A stretch of DNA of 64,000 nucleotides, taken from positions 62,001 to 126,000 of the forward strand of contig MVAQ01000026.1 of the NCBI GenBank assembly GCA_014825775.1, in the 5' to 3' direction. This document shows positions 1-11,324 of this stretch, in pieces. Position 1 is the first letter of the stretch. Each line of letters opens with the position of its first letter. Source of the DNA: Krasilnikovozyma curviuscula (lineage: Eukaryota; Basidiomycota; Tremellomycetes; Cystofilobasidiales; Mrakiaceae). The translations under genes and the position numbers were made by a program. The notes under the pieces were generated by a model. It was not told the DNA's origin. It saw only the letters and a program-made list of their open reading frames with translations, and did no database searches.

Positions 1-1779
1 TGTTATCACCCATCAGGTTGACAATGTATTCGTTGTTCCAGTAGTATAATGCCCTCTCTGCCACTTGGAAATGTTGACTGTTGATACACCTGGCGAGTTG
101 TTGGAACAGAGGTATCTGAATCTTTACGAACTCCACCGATTCAATTACATCGAGGATCTCTTCAACCTCGTTTAAGAACATAACCTCTTTTGGCGAGTTA
201 ACTTTTGGCCAGTAACGCAAAAGACCTAATAGGACTTCTTCCGTCAAAGTTGCATCCTTCTCGAGGAATTGAACTACACAATAAGCCAGTTGAGGGTGGT
301 AGAGGGCCAAAGATTTCGCTTTGTGAAGGGGAATGAGGACTCTGGTCAAGAATGTCTTGTGCTCTTCCTTAAGAGGCAGAGCGAAACCATTGATGATAGA
401 TCCCAGGATTTCGAGAAGTTCGGCGATACCATTGTGACGTTCAGTTTCGTAGATAAATTGGAAGAAGACGTTGTTTATTGATCGTCGAATGAACGCACGG
501 AGGTTGAGGAACTTTCCATAGATTCTGTGAAGAGTGGTTTTGAGGAAGTCTCGTTCTCTTGGGTCTTCCGAGTCGAACAAGTCAAGCAACTATTTAACAA
601 GCCAAGAAGGTTAATATAACGATTATAGAATAAGGAAAATGAAGAACCAACCTGGATAACGAACGCTTGATCGATGTACCTCTTTGCAGTGTTGGTGTTG
701 AAATCTGGGCTTTCCACAAATCTCAGGAAGAACTCGTACACAATCTGCAAGTGAGGCCAAGCCAGTTCGAGAACTGGTTCATCTTCTTCAGGATCAAAAG
801 CATCGCCAGTTGGGTTCACCTGTGGTGGAATTGAACGGAACAAGTTGGAAGCGAACTGTCGGCGCGATAAATAGGGAGGTGCGGGTCAATAAAATGAAGT
901 CCACAGCCCAGCTCGAAGTATACTTACCATCGCCACGACACCTTCGTAGATTCCCTCACCAATGACACCTCTCTGTGTAGTGATATATTCCAGCATTTCA
1001 TGCAAGGTCTGTCCTTTGATGCCTTTGCCTTGGAGGTCAGAGGAAGCATCGTTGAAGTCAAACACCACAGAACATTGCTGAAGCTTTTGAATAAACAGCT
1101 GAGTTCGTTCAGCTGGTGCTACCTCTGAATGACAATCAAGCCAATAGAGAGAAGGCGGGTTAATTAAGACCAGCGCATCGGAAGCCTCGTCACAGAATAT
1201 GCAAGACGAACCGTTGAAACCAGGCAACTTTTCCAACTCAACCTTCTCGCTGACGTAGAATCTACTACTCCTTTGTTTCCTCGGGGTCTTTCCCGCACCA
1301 CCGAGAGCAACTGTTCCGTCGAGGTTCTTGGTGGGCGTGCCGCCTCCAGCGGCGGGAGTGCCAGCAGTTGGAGGACCTCCTCCCGCTGGGCCGGTGCCTC
1401 TCAATCGGTTGATGACTCCCCCACTACCAGCATTCTGTTTGTTTGGTGATGTACTGTTGGCTTCACTGGACGAGGAAGCAGACACTGAGTCTGGAGAGAC
1501 AACAACAACGGGTGGAGAAGGTTTGGGAGCTGTAGGCAAGAACAGAGGCAAGTGTGAGCCAGGGTCATCAAACCAAGACAAGGTTATAACCTGACACTCA
1601 CCACCAACGAGTGAAGTCAGCGAGGAAATAGCTGATTGAGGAGCGTTGGAAGATGGGAGAGGTGGGACGGGTTTACTACCATTTGATAGCGTCGGTGGCG
1701 CAGAAGACGAGGAAGACGATGTACTGGCGTTTGACGGAGCTGGCTTCTGCTTTGAGTCAGACGATTTTGTTCGTGAAAG
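1..1779 (-). CDS. RTS1: PP2A B56-type regulatory subunit (RTS1-like), partial
   Basis: Regulatory B' subunit that directs protein phosphatase 2A to substrates in stress and cell-cycle control. Exons read on the minus strand are 1602-1779, 928-1529, 652-855 and 1-589, with GT-AG introns between them. The N-terminal part is Ser/Pro/Gly-rich and disordered. The B56 HEAT-repeat region follows, with family-typical stretches such as [36 protein letters not shown] and [23 protein letters not shown]. The gene runs off the left edge, so the C-terminus is missing. The exon at 1602-1779 opens in phase 0 after a clean acceptor and has no Met near its start. A short first coding exon must therefore lie upstream (beyond 1780), and I could not place it. 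Family assignment is strong; the start is unresolved. Confidence 0.93.
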
Positions 1780-4574
1780 CTAGGTGAGAAAAGACGGACA
1801 TAGAAGCAGAGAAGGGACGTGTCAGTTCTCAGGAGGCGATCAGAGGGGGTTGGAGGGGCAGAAACATGACGAAAAATGATGGAGCCTTCGAACAAAAGGC
1901 CCAACCAGAGTCGAATAGAAGATGTCCAAGCTCGAAAAAGGGAGTCTTCGCATTTGGTCCTTCTACGACACAGGCAGCTCTGCGCCCGGTGTGAAGGGAA
2001 CCAGGAAACAAGGTCATCGTTTGATTCGCCCACGCAAAACAGAATCGTCCCTCTCCATTTGAAATCCATACATCTTCATCCTCCAACAGCCGTACAACAT
2101 GCAGATCCTGCAAGGATGGAGTTTAGATTGTAGGGCGGTGGTCGATTCGATTCGATTCATGTCCTCTGAGTGTCTAGGCTTGTCTGCTGCTCGAGCCATC
2201 CTTCCCATGTGTAGTCGCAATTCTCGTCCTAGGTTCCCCATTCCTTCGACCAGTGACTTCAAATATGATTCCCAAGTCGACCAAACTGAGCTCTATGCTG
2301 ATATGAGCGCTCTGATTGTTGCCCTGCTGTACTATCGTCCAACCTTCGCACGCACCATCCGCTCCCCTGGCCCAAATGCGTCCCTCCTACCAAAACAATC
2401 ACTTCGAACAGAAGTACCCAAAGATGTGGGACTCACCATAGCTTTCTTGAGTCCCTTCATCGTTGCCGAAAGCCTGTCTTACAGGAAGAACTCGAGAAAA
2501 AGAGCTGGGGGACTTCAAGCAAGAGAAGCTGATGGGTGGAGCGTTTTCTGTTCGTTTTCAGCCTGGCTCCTTCGTGTAAGTCGCTATTTCCTTCGAGATT
2601 AGATGGCCTTCTGTTTCCTGACGTATCCAGGCACGAAGTTATGCACGTCTAATTAGACGAGTGGGCGGTGTGTTGCAGAGGCAGCACGCGCCAACTGACC
2701 TTTTGCGTAGGTTCGCAAAGGACAGACCGCCACAGGGAAAAGATGACAATTTAGATAGCAGGACAGCAAGAAACAAGTGGCCAATAGAGAGCTGGAGTTA
2801 TACAGGAGACTCGTTGGGATCCTGGGATGTTTCTGATGTGACTTTGGTCGAACAAGGCGCGTTTCTGGTTCGAAACTCTTGCCTCTCATAAGTGCCTCAA
2901 GGACGAGCAGCCTACTTTTGCAGGTCGGTGGACTTCTTCAGTCTCAACAGAATTAGTGCTTTAAATACAGATGATTTTGGCTTTTCTCCCCTGCTTATAT
3001 ATGTGGATTTCAAGTCAAGCCTCCCTCGTTGAGCCGGATCCCCACAACTAGCTTTCCAACCAGGCTCTCGAACATCATGAGAATAAGGTATACACGTTAT
3101 TTTTTTTTGTCACAGATCCAGAAATGAGAGCTTTAGTCTATGAGGCTTAGTCTAAGCCACTTACATGCCAGTTGCCGTGAGTATCGCTACAAAGCCTTGG
3201 TCCTAAGTTGTTTTGGGGCGCTGAAACCTAGATCAGATGCTTGACCTCACAAACAACGTCTAGGATCCAAGGAACGGAAGATTATATATATCTTCCTAGG
3301 CTAACCAGCTGAAACTCACAGAACTCCGAAATGACCGTCTTCACCCCTATCGCGATGTATCAGATATAATACCTTCCCGTCTTTCTGTTCTGGTGGAACA
3401 CAGACGGGAACGTATTTTATCTTATCTATGGTCCAGACATACTGTCAGCCAAACAAATAGTAACCGAAATTGCGCCTTGCTTCTTCTGATAGTCTCTTCG
3501 TGCACATCACAAGCGCGACCAGCAGTCGGATGATCCTAAGCCACTCATCCTATCATATCTAGTTCTAATAGGGAGTTTTCGCTTATATCATTTCATCCTT
3601 TCGTTCTCTGACAACGGTCACTTTCGAGAAGGCAATCCCTTGGTCACATGCCCATCAACCTACCATTGAATAGTCCCTCATACGAAAGTCTTTCACCAGA
3701 TCAAGAACGGCTTTTTATCATCCAGAAGCTCTACTATGTTGCATGAACAACATAGACACACGAGTGCTGGACGGTGGTGGATACCAAAGGCGAGGTTCAA
3801 GAGAGGTGTCTCTTCGGTAAAATACTCACCTCATTAAGTCTGCAAAGAGAGTGTTCTGCCGAGGAGTCTGAACGAATCTTAAGGATCAAGAAGAAGAGGG
3901 CGAGGATTTGGTGTCGCGCTCAATTAATTTGTTTCAGTTGATTGCTATCACTGTCGTGATCACTTTGCGACGGGATAGTTTGCGATTTCCAGTGACAAGT
4001 AATGTTACAGGAGAAAAGATTTAGGAGATAATAACATAAGGAGGTAAAGTGGTTTCAAGAAAGATGTCGATTGCGGATAGCGGTGCGGTGCTAGGAGAAA
4101 TGGGACTAGGAGTCAGAAAGTAGACTTTTTTTTATATCAACGGATTGAATCTCACGGCTAGAGATGATTAGCAGTTCTTTTACTACACTCTATACTTCTC
4201 CTTCACCACTGCGAGTTCTAATCAGCTACCAGGTGCATCTTCGTTCAACAGGTTTCCCATTTCCCACCCTCCTAGAGTTTTTCTGTATGTATGACCTGTT
4301 CCTGCTTTGTTGTTTTGATCTTCGCCACACCCTCTTTCACGACGACCCACTGTCAGCTAGAACCTAGGCGAAGTAAGAAAAATTCTATTCGGTTACCTTG
4401 ATTCCACCGATCTCACTTGCTCCTGAAGTCGAGTCCTTCTCGGGTCGTAACCAGCGGAATTGCGTCTGATTTCCAAACCCAGCAGGCAACGACGCTGCGG
4501 CCGGCTGGACGACGGTCTCTATTCGCTCTCAGTCACGAAGATGATTTTAACGACCACTTCAAACTTACAGAGGG
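1780..4574. other. intergenic; 5' region of the B56 gene and promoter side of the GT18 gene
   Basis: No convincing gene. The minus-strand side should hold the unplaced first exon and 5' UTR of the B56 gene. A 167-codon plus-strand open frame at 2099-2602 has no recognisable family. The stretch also holds a (GATTC)-like triple repeat near 2150, a 15-bp palindrome centred at 3151 (GGCTTAG-T-CTAAGCC) and the hairpin listed at 3374-3410. Confidence 0.5.
3374..3410. repeat. intergenic inverted repeat able to form a hairpin
   Basis: The arms TTCCCGTCT and AGACGGGAA pair perfectly over 9 bp. After a small internal mismatch a further 5 bp (TGTTC/GAACA) pair around the loop TGGTG. No open frame covers it. 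It could be a structured RNA, a small-RNA precursor, a terminator or chance. Confidence 0.5.
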
Positions 4575-6329
4575 ATGGCCCAACACCTTTCAGCTTCAGC
4601 ACGTAAATTATTCATGTTCTTAGTGATTGCAACGATGGCAGCTGCAATGTCACTGTTACTCTTTTTGGGGGACAGGTACGAGATCGACCTTGCGATGATT
4701 CCTTCATATTTTAAATCAGAGTCTCATATTCTGTTCTCAGCTCTGAAACTACCCTTAAGTTGTCATCGTCCCTTCTACCAATTCCTGTGTTGCCTGAAAG
4801 TCAACCTTCCTTCGAAACGCAAGAGTACAAAACCCAGATGGCTTCGAATCTCATCTCCTTCTTCGGCACAGCTTCTACCTGGTGGGAAGGAGCTGACTTC
4901 AGAGGAAAATCGTGAGTGTAATTTTGCCAAATTGACGGCTAGTTGCTGATTCTGAGTCTATTTTGGTGCGGGTTTGAGCAGGCTTCGGAGGTTTATCCAC
5001 TGTTTGGAATCAAATTCGACGTGCTGGAATACAAACTCGGGAAAAGTAGTACTACTATCTTACAAATTTTATAAATTTGCAGAGACAGGAACGAGAGGGG
5101 AGGATATTCAGTGTAAATCGGTGCTCTCTGCTTTCAAAGAGCTGGGTTACTCGGTTTTCATTGTAAGCTTTCGCTTTCTGTTCTTTTCACCAAACCATGA
5201 ATAAAACTAAAACTATCTCTCTCTGTATCAGATAAACAATAAGGAGCTTGTCGCCTACTGGAACTTATTCCGACCCTATGTCAAGCTGTTTCTGATCAAC
5301 TCACAGGATCAGGTCGAATGTCGCAATAACTCAACCTGCATCGAGTCGCTTGAAAATCCCGCAGGGATTCCCCTCCATCTTCTTGTAATACAGAGCTGGT
5401 GGAGAATGCACGAAAAATGGGAGTCAGCCCATGTGAGTCATCACTATCGTGCCTTTGTTGTCCTAGCGCCTTTTCTCTGATGTACTACTCCACGGCTAGC
5501 CTTTGGGTCCAGAATGGTACGCTACAGCTTTTGAAATGCCTGGATACTCGTTTTTAGGCTTCTCGGTTGGTGAGTGTTTCCTCCTTTTTCTAGGGGAGAT
5601 TGTTTTTTTTTTTTACTCCCCCTCTCCAACACTCTATGCTTCTAATCCCTCTACTAGAACACGAATGTCTGCAACATCCCATCATCAAACCTCAAGATCG
5701 CTTGAATCAAGCCGTTATTCTCACCAAACGACTCTCCTACTTCTCCCATGCCGCTTGGCCAGATTCATCTTACTCCCGCTTCCCTCTCGCGCCGCTGTGT
5801 CTGGCAAGCAACGAGACCGACAAAGGCATCACCGTCGACAACCTCCCTCCCGGGCTCCACTGCACTGGGGAAGTCACCAAAGATGAATACATGAACATCC
5901 TCTCGAGGTCCAAAGCACTCGTTGGGATCGGGTTTCCAGGTGTATCTCCCAGTCCTTACGTCGGGCTCTGTCTCGGTGTTCCTTTCATCAATCCGCACGT
6001 TGTGGATGCTCTGCCTCAAGAGGATTGGTGGAAATCAAACGATATTTTCAAATGGCAAGATTATCAAGTGGGACCGCTGGCAAAATATGGCCCTCCTCTT
6101 GTTTACAACGTCGAGTATGGAGATGAGGATGGGCTCTTAGCTTCTGTGCGTTTTCCCCTATTTTGAGAACCAAGAGTTTTGTTGACTTTCTCGCTTTAAG
6201 TTGGAATCGGCCAAAGCGAATCCGATTGGGAGGTGGATTCCAGACGAGATGCGAATGGACGCATTGGTAGAAAGGATCAGATACCTCGTCGAGAAGGATT
6301 GGAAGCAAGCCGCTGTGAACAGAATTTAA
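4575..6329 (+). CDS. GT18 (MGAT5-like) glycosyltransferase, type II membrane protein
   Basis: Family 18 enzymes add GlcNAc in beta-1,6 linkage to mannose of N-glycans in the Golgi; the fungal acceptor is not known from sequence. The ATG opens MAQHLSASARKLF followed by one hydrophobic segment (about residues 12-32, FMFLVIATMAAAMSLLLFL), giving a short cytosolic tail, a signal anchor and a lumenal Ser/Thr-rich stem. The catalytic part carries GT18 features: GTRGEDIQCKSVLSAFKELGYSV, then GEVTKDEYMNILSRSKALVGIG, SPSPYVGLCLGVPFINP and WQDYQVGPLAKYGPPLVYNVEYGD. The first intron is 4677-4740. The last exon follows the acceptor after LLAS and ends DWKQAAVNRI-stop. Family call is good; activity and substrate are inferred. 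Confidence 0.8.
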
Positions 6330-7544
6330 ATTCTGCAGTCGCTGTAGGAGAAAATAGATGGTAGATACGCCTGTGGACTTGACTTAAACTGGAGTTAGAC
6401 TCGGATCAATGCTGTATTTTGCTTATATCTGGAAATGGAGAGCTATCTATCTACACGACACCACCATTCACCTTCGCTAATCTGTTTTTAAACCATCTTT
6501 TGGTAGACTAGGTTATGCATCGAAGAAAACTCAATCTAAGTGGCTGTGGTTTCGCATAGACCTCCTTGACCATCCCAATTTCAGCTGCTTCGTTCCCCCA
6601 GACTTCAGTGAGACGCTGCGTTTAAAAAGCGCATTAACTTGTAAAGAAAACAATGTCGGGGTAACATGTGGTCTATAGGTTTCAGTACGGGTGAGTGAAC
6701 CCAGTGTACTGTCCTTCCAATTGCTTTTCTCAAACGTTGACTGATGGTTTTGTCTAAAAACGAAAGAGAGCGGAGCCTTCAGTGTCCATTAATTCTGTGC
6801 ACCGCAAAGGCACTCAACGGGATGACTGCAGGAGCTTCTTTCAGACCAGAACGTTTTGCTATACACAATGTGCTGGGTGAAAGATGTCTTATCATATTCT
6901 TAATGATTCCCCGGTGCAAGTTGCTTTGCTTAGAAAGGGGCTAAAGCGGCGAAGTGTCAAATCACGTCAACTGCATACTGGCGCGACACCACTTCTCTCG
7001 AACTATGGATATAATGAAGAACTAGTGTAGTCAAAGCAAGGTTGACCAAAAGAGAAAAAAGTTAACAACAAGTTCGTGGAACTGTGTCCACTCAGTCCGA
7101 GATAACCTCCGGTGTGCACTAAATGTCCCTCGTGAATGGTTTTTGCACTTCAGAGTTACGGAAATTTCTCTTAGCTTGTGAGTGTTTCCTTTCCTTTAAC
7201 CAAAAGCTACTTCAACTTTGTCTTTTTCTCTGAAGGTCAAGTACCCATTAACTCGTCCAGTGAGCGAATCCCCAATGTCTTGTTCAATCAGATCAGCCAT
7301 AGGTGCAGTGATGGGATATATAGTTGTTTGTAAAGGCAGCATCGGCACTACAAATCAGGAATGTGACTAGGAAGGATGAAATTATGAAGAGTCAAACCGA
7401 AGTAAGGCCAAGCAATCAATCGCAAGGTATCAATCACCCAGCACAAGAAAGAAACCCTCCGACGCAGAAAAGAAGAATTATAGCGCAGAAAGAAGCCATA
7501 GAAATGTCCCATCATATCATTAAAGCCCGGCTCCTGAATAGACC
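6330..7544. other. intergenic, convergent 3' ends
   Basis: Lies between the 3' end of the plus-strand GT18 gene and the 3' end of the minus-strand Cep57-like gene. Only short open frames without family resemblance (for example 6744-6944 and 7324-7548). No gene seen. Confidence 0.5.
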
Positions 7545-10477
7545 CTAGATGAGTCCATGGCTCTTCCTTGGAGGTGAAGGCACGCCGCTGCTATCGGTGG
7601 ATGATCTTCTCGTCGCTTTCTGAGCAGATCTGATGAGGTCTTTAACTGATTTGAAGGCTCGTTTTTCCTTCTCAGTGAAGAGTTCCAGAGACGGTCTATC
7701 TTGGAATGAGAGTAGCGAATAGAGCGAAGAGATTTGATCACCCTGAGCACATCACAAAAAAAATTATATGGAGGTCAGCCAGGCACTAATAGAACGAACC
7801 TAGATGAGATTTACCTTCTGCTCGAGGATGTCAATGACCTCTTTAAGGTGTTCGGCCAGTATGTTTCGTTTCGCCTGATTGGAAGCTGGATCCATAGCCT
7901 TGTACTGATCAGCAAGATCAGAGTACACGCTGAAGGCAAAAACTGGAAATCAGCAAACCTGACCTCTACATGAGGAAAGAAATGACGAATGCACACCTTT
8001 TGTACTGATCAAAGTCATCTTCAAGTTCTCTCAGGACTCTTGATAGTACTGTCTGTGGAGGTAACTTCTTCGCGTTCTTTGGGATGGGTTGAGCACTGCT
8101 CTTGTAGTGTTGCTGATGGTGGGAAGTTGATTTTGGTACCTTGGACTCTTGAGTTATAGCTGGTTCTTCTTCATCGATGACAATTTCTCCGTTGGATCCT
8201 GCATACGTCGATGATGAAGAAACATCAGGGTTGACGCTTCGACGCTTCTGGTGTTGCTGGTGTTGCGACGAAGCAAGCGGTCTTCGCTCCGCGGTGGATG
8301 AAGTCTGTGAAGAATGAAAGTTCTGAGGCTGGATACTCTGGACTGGAGTGACGGATCTGACTGAACCAGCCCCGTCGGTGCCCGCAGCACGTCGAGTACC
8401 TTCTGCCAGCCTTTCTTGCGAATCAACCGGTGAATGAGGCAGCATCGGTGAAGGAGGTAGAGGATAGAGCTGAGGTGGAATACCAGGTGATGTTGCTGTT
8501 GCTCTAACGGCAGCTAGACGAGAAGCTTTGAATGGTGATGATGAGAGGTGGGTGGAAATGTCTGCTTTAAGTCCCGCCATCTTGTCGGCCTGCGTCAAAG
8601 GTATTAGAATCAGTCTTGAGAGCAATCCAATTAAATATACGGAAAAACATACTCCGAAAGTTCGAGTTCTACCGCCTTTGGCACTGCGTGGTGAGTCTGG
8701 AAGCTGCAAGTTGTGGTATCCTTGGCTAGGCTGCGGCTGTGACGGAGCAGAATGGAAGTCGCGAGTTCGTTGGTCATGTCTAGAAAGATCATCGAAGACG
8801 ATCAACGGCCTCTCGCTGTCGTGTCTGATACCGATGGTCTTCTTGTCCTTGATGGCGTTCTCGACAGCTCCTCGCAAAGCCTTGACCTCCTGAGCGAGAA
8901 AGTGGACCTCACTTCTCAATCGCTCTACTTCTTGGCCTCGACGAGTAATCTCTTTAGCGTCAATCCGTCGGGCTTCTTGTAAATCAGCAATAAGTTGTTT
9001 GTGGGAAGTAAGTTGCGCCTGGAGCTCGGCGAGTTGTTCCAAGAGTGACGAGACTTGATCCTCGAGGACTACAGAGGCGATCACATCATCGTTAGAGCTG
9101 TGGTCTTTTGGCCTTCTATCACACACTTCAGGGCTTAGAGCATTGATTTACCTTTTTTCTCTTCAACAACCCTCCAGTACATTTTCTCCCAATACTTTTC
9201 ATCTTTTGCTCTCGGATTATCACTCGCTAGCTTACTTTCCAACTTGAAGGCCTCTTCCCTGTCTCGTAAGACCTGGATCTCACTCTCAAGATCAGAGATC
9301 TTGTTGCGGGAGTCAACCGTTTCTTGTTGGAGGTTGGAGATAGCTGAATGGAGCGCGTTGAGACCTAATAGTGTGACGGAAGGATAAGGGACCAATCGTA
9401 AGAATAAGATCCCAGACGCCAAAGCTTAACGACGAATAGATGCTCACCATCGGCACCAGTCGTGACACCAACATCTCTTCCCAGCTCCTTCGGACCCTTA
9501 GTTTTAGCAGGCGTAGCAAGCGCGTCCGTAAGACCAGTCACGTCAGGAAGCTCATGTCTTGGTTTACTTCCAGCATTGCGACCCAACCCGAGTAATCTCA
9601 TATCCGCAGACGAAGCACCTCTCATCGCCGCGCCAAGTTGAGCTTCAGTCTGTCTCGCCAGCTTGGTGAATGAGGATTCAGGGCGGGATGGCGGTGGTGG
9701 TGGAAAAGCGTTCTCTAAGTTTTCAATATGAGACGCGGACTGTTTTCGTTGGTGGTGTTGCTTGTTGTTGTTGCCGAACAATTGGAATGCTTTTTCCGCC
9801 AAGTCTCGAGTCATGGGAGGGCGACCATCATCACCAAAGCTGCTACCTCTTCCTGAGCCTTTGTTGCCCCCATTAACATTCAATGGTCCTTTGGTACCGA
9901 CAAGGTATTGTTGACCGATCGTAACCTGGGACGCATGGTGATTTTTGCTCGAAGCCGGCGAGTCGTTGTGTTGGTATACATCCGCATATGAAGCTTGTCG
10001 AATAGAGCGATTGTTAGTTTTACTGTAACTGTTGTTTCGTTTCCCATTGGGATCATGTGGTGAGAATGGGCGCAAGTGTCCGCTATCTGCAAGACCTCGA
10101 GCGAATTCGACAGAGGACGCCTCTGAGGACACGAATGAGTGGTCGTCTCTTGGTATCAGACCAGCACCACCACCGATTCTCAAGCTTTCATCCTCCGCCT
10201 CCTCCTCATCGTCATTGATGTGAGAGTTGATACTGGACCTCGTATCGAGCTGCGCTTCAAGGTGAAGTCGAGACTGGTCCCAAGTTGAGTGAGGAATTTC
10301 TTGAGGTCGTACGGTTGCCAATGAAGAGGATGACAACGAGAGCTCTTGTTGTTGAGGGATTCGGGCACCAGTCATACGATGCATAGATCGAGGAGAAGGT
10401 GATGGTGAAGGTAGACGACGAGACGAAGAGGATGAAGAGGATGAGGAGGAACTGAAAGACGAGGTCGAGTGGTTCAT
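7545..10477 (-). CDS. Cep57/Ppc89-like spindle pole body coiled-coil protein
   Basis: Likely structural component of the spindle pole body/MTOC. The protein starts with a poly-Ser run and about 350 disordered residues. Coiled coils follow (LNALHSAISNLQQETVDSRNK, then LEDQVSSLLEQLAELQAQL and EVERLRSEVHFLAQEVKALR), resembling the Ppc89/Cep57 localisation region. A second disordered Ser/Pro/Gln linker leads to the C-terminal module. That module begins LPPQTVLSRVLRELEDDFDQYKR and continues after an intron with YSDLADQYKAMDPASNQAKRN, AEHLKEVIDILEQKGDQ and SSLYSLLSFQDRP. This matches the Cep57 microtubule-binding domain (PF06657). Stop is at 7545 after HGLI. Introns separate the two coiled-coil exons and the final two exons. 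Start is the first Met of the long N-terminal exon. Confidence 0.8.
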
Positions 10478-11324
10478 ATTTCTATAATTGATATCTTCTG
10501 AGAGCTATCGTTGCTACTGGAAGCAAGAAGGAACAGCATAGGAGGGAAGAGGAGTCATCAGCTCAGATGTTCGTGCACGTTTGAAGCAAAAAACAACGCA
10601 AGGGGCACTGACGCTCACTGTTTTTCAGCCCCGTGTCACGCAGTTACAAAGTTTCCACGTATTTGCACTAAGAGAAGAGGCTGAAAGCACACCAAGAAAT
10701 GTAGAGAATTCTCTGTCGAGCTAGACTGAGAAGAAGTTTGAAAATCATAAGACAAATGAATAGAAAGAGCAGAAAGTCAGCAGCTGGGACCTACAGAGCA
10801 TCAACGAGCTCTACCAGTAATAGACATGTAACACTCACCAGATGAAGCAGAAAAGAGCAGCCTGATTTGATACAGAGTCATATCAGAGGTTCGAGGGCCG
10901 AAAGGTAGGACAGGGGAGAAGGCAAGGGAGGGGGCAAGGGCAGGGTCAGTCAACAGTCTCGTGAAGTATACAAATGGTCATACAATAACACTACTTACAG
11001 CCTAGTGTACCTGTGATACCCTTTGAATATAAAATGAACAGCCAGGATAACCTTGGATCGGAAGGGGATGCAGTTGGTCCAAAAAACATCGAGCAAAACA
11101 GGCGCGGCCACCTCAAGAAACCAACGGAAAAGGCCAGGTAAATGAAAAAATTACAAAGACCTTAAAGAAGCAAGAAAAATGACTATATGATCCGTTTTGG
11201 AACTGCCTGAGAATTCTACTCATGCTTGTAGTGTTTTGAAAATTTCGTCCTGCCAGCTTCAACCGCAGCTGCTATTCTCTCCACAACCAAACACTCAACC
11301 ACCTGTGTTACTCTAGCTATTGGT
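10478..11324. other. intergenic, divergent promoter region (Cep57-like / SHQ1)
   Basis: Shared upstream region of two divergent genes. A purine-rich stretch near 10900-10945 (GGCAAGGGAGGGGGCAAGGG-type) is the only compositional feature. No open frame of note. Confidence 0.5.

Noticed and set aside
1328..1594. 88-codon plus-strand ORF
   Set aside because: Antisense shadow of the Gly/Pro-rich N-terminal exon of the B56 gene; its Pro-rich translation follows from that composition.
2099..2602. 167-codon plus-strand ORF
   Set aside because: No family resemblance and no clear splice continuation. It lies in the presumed 5' region of the B56 gene. Recorded in the intergenic entry, not called.
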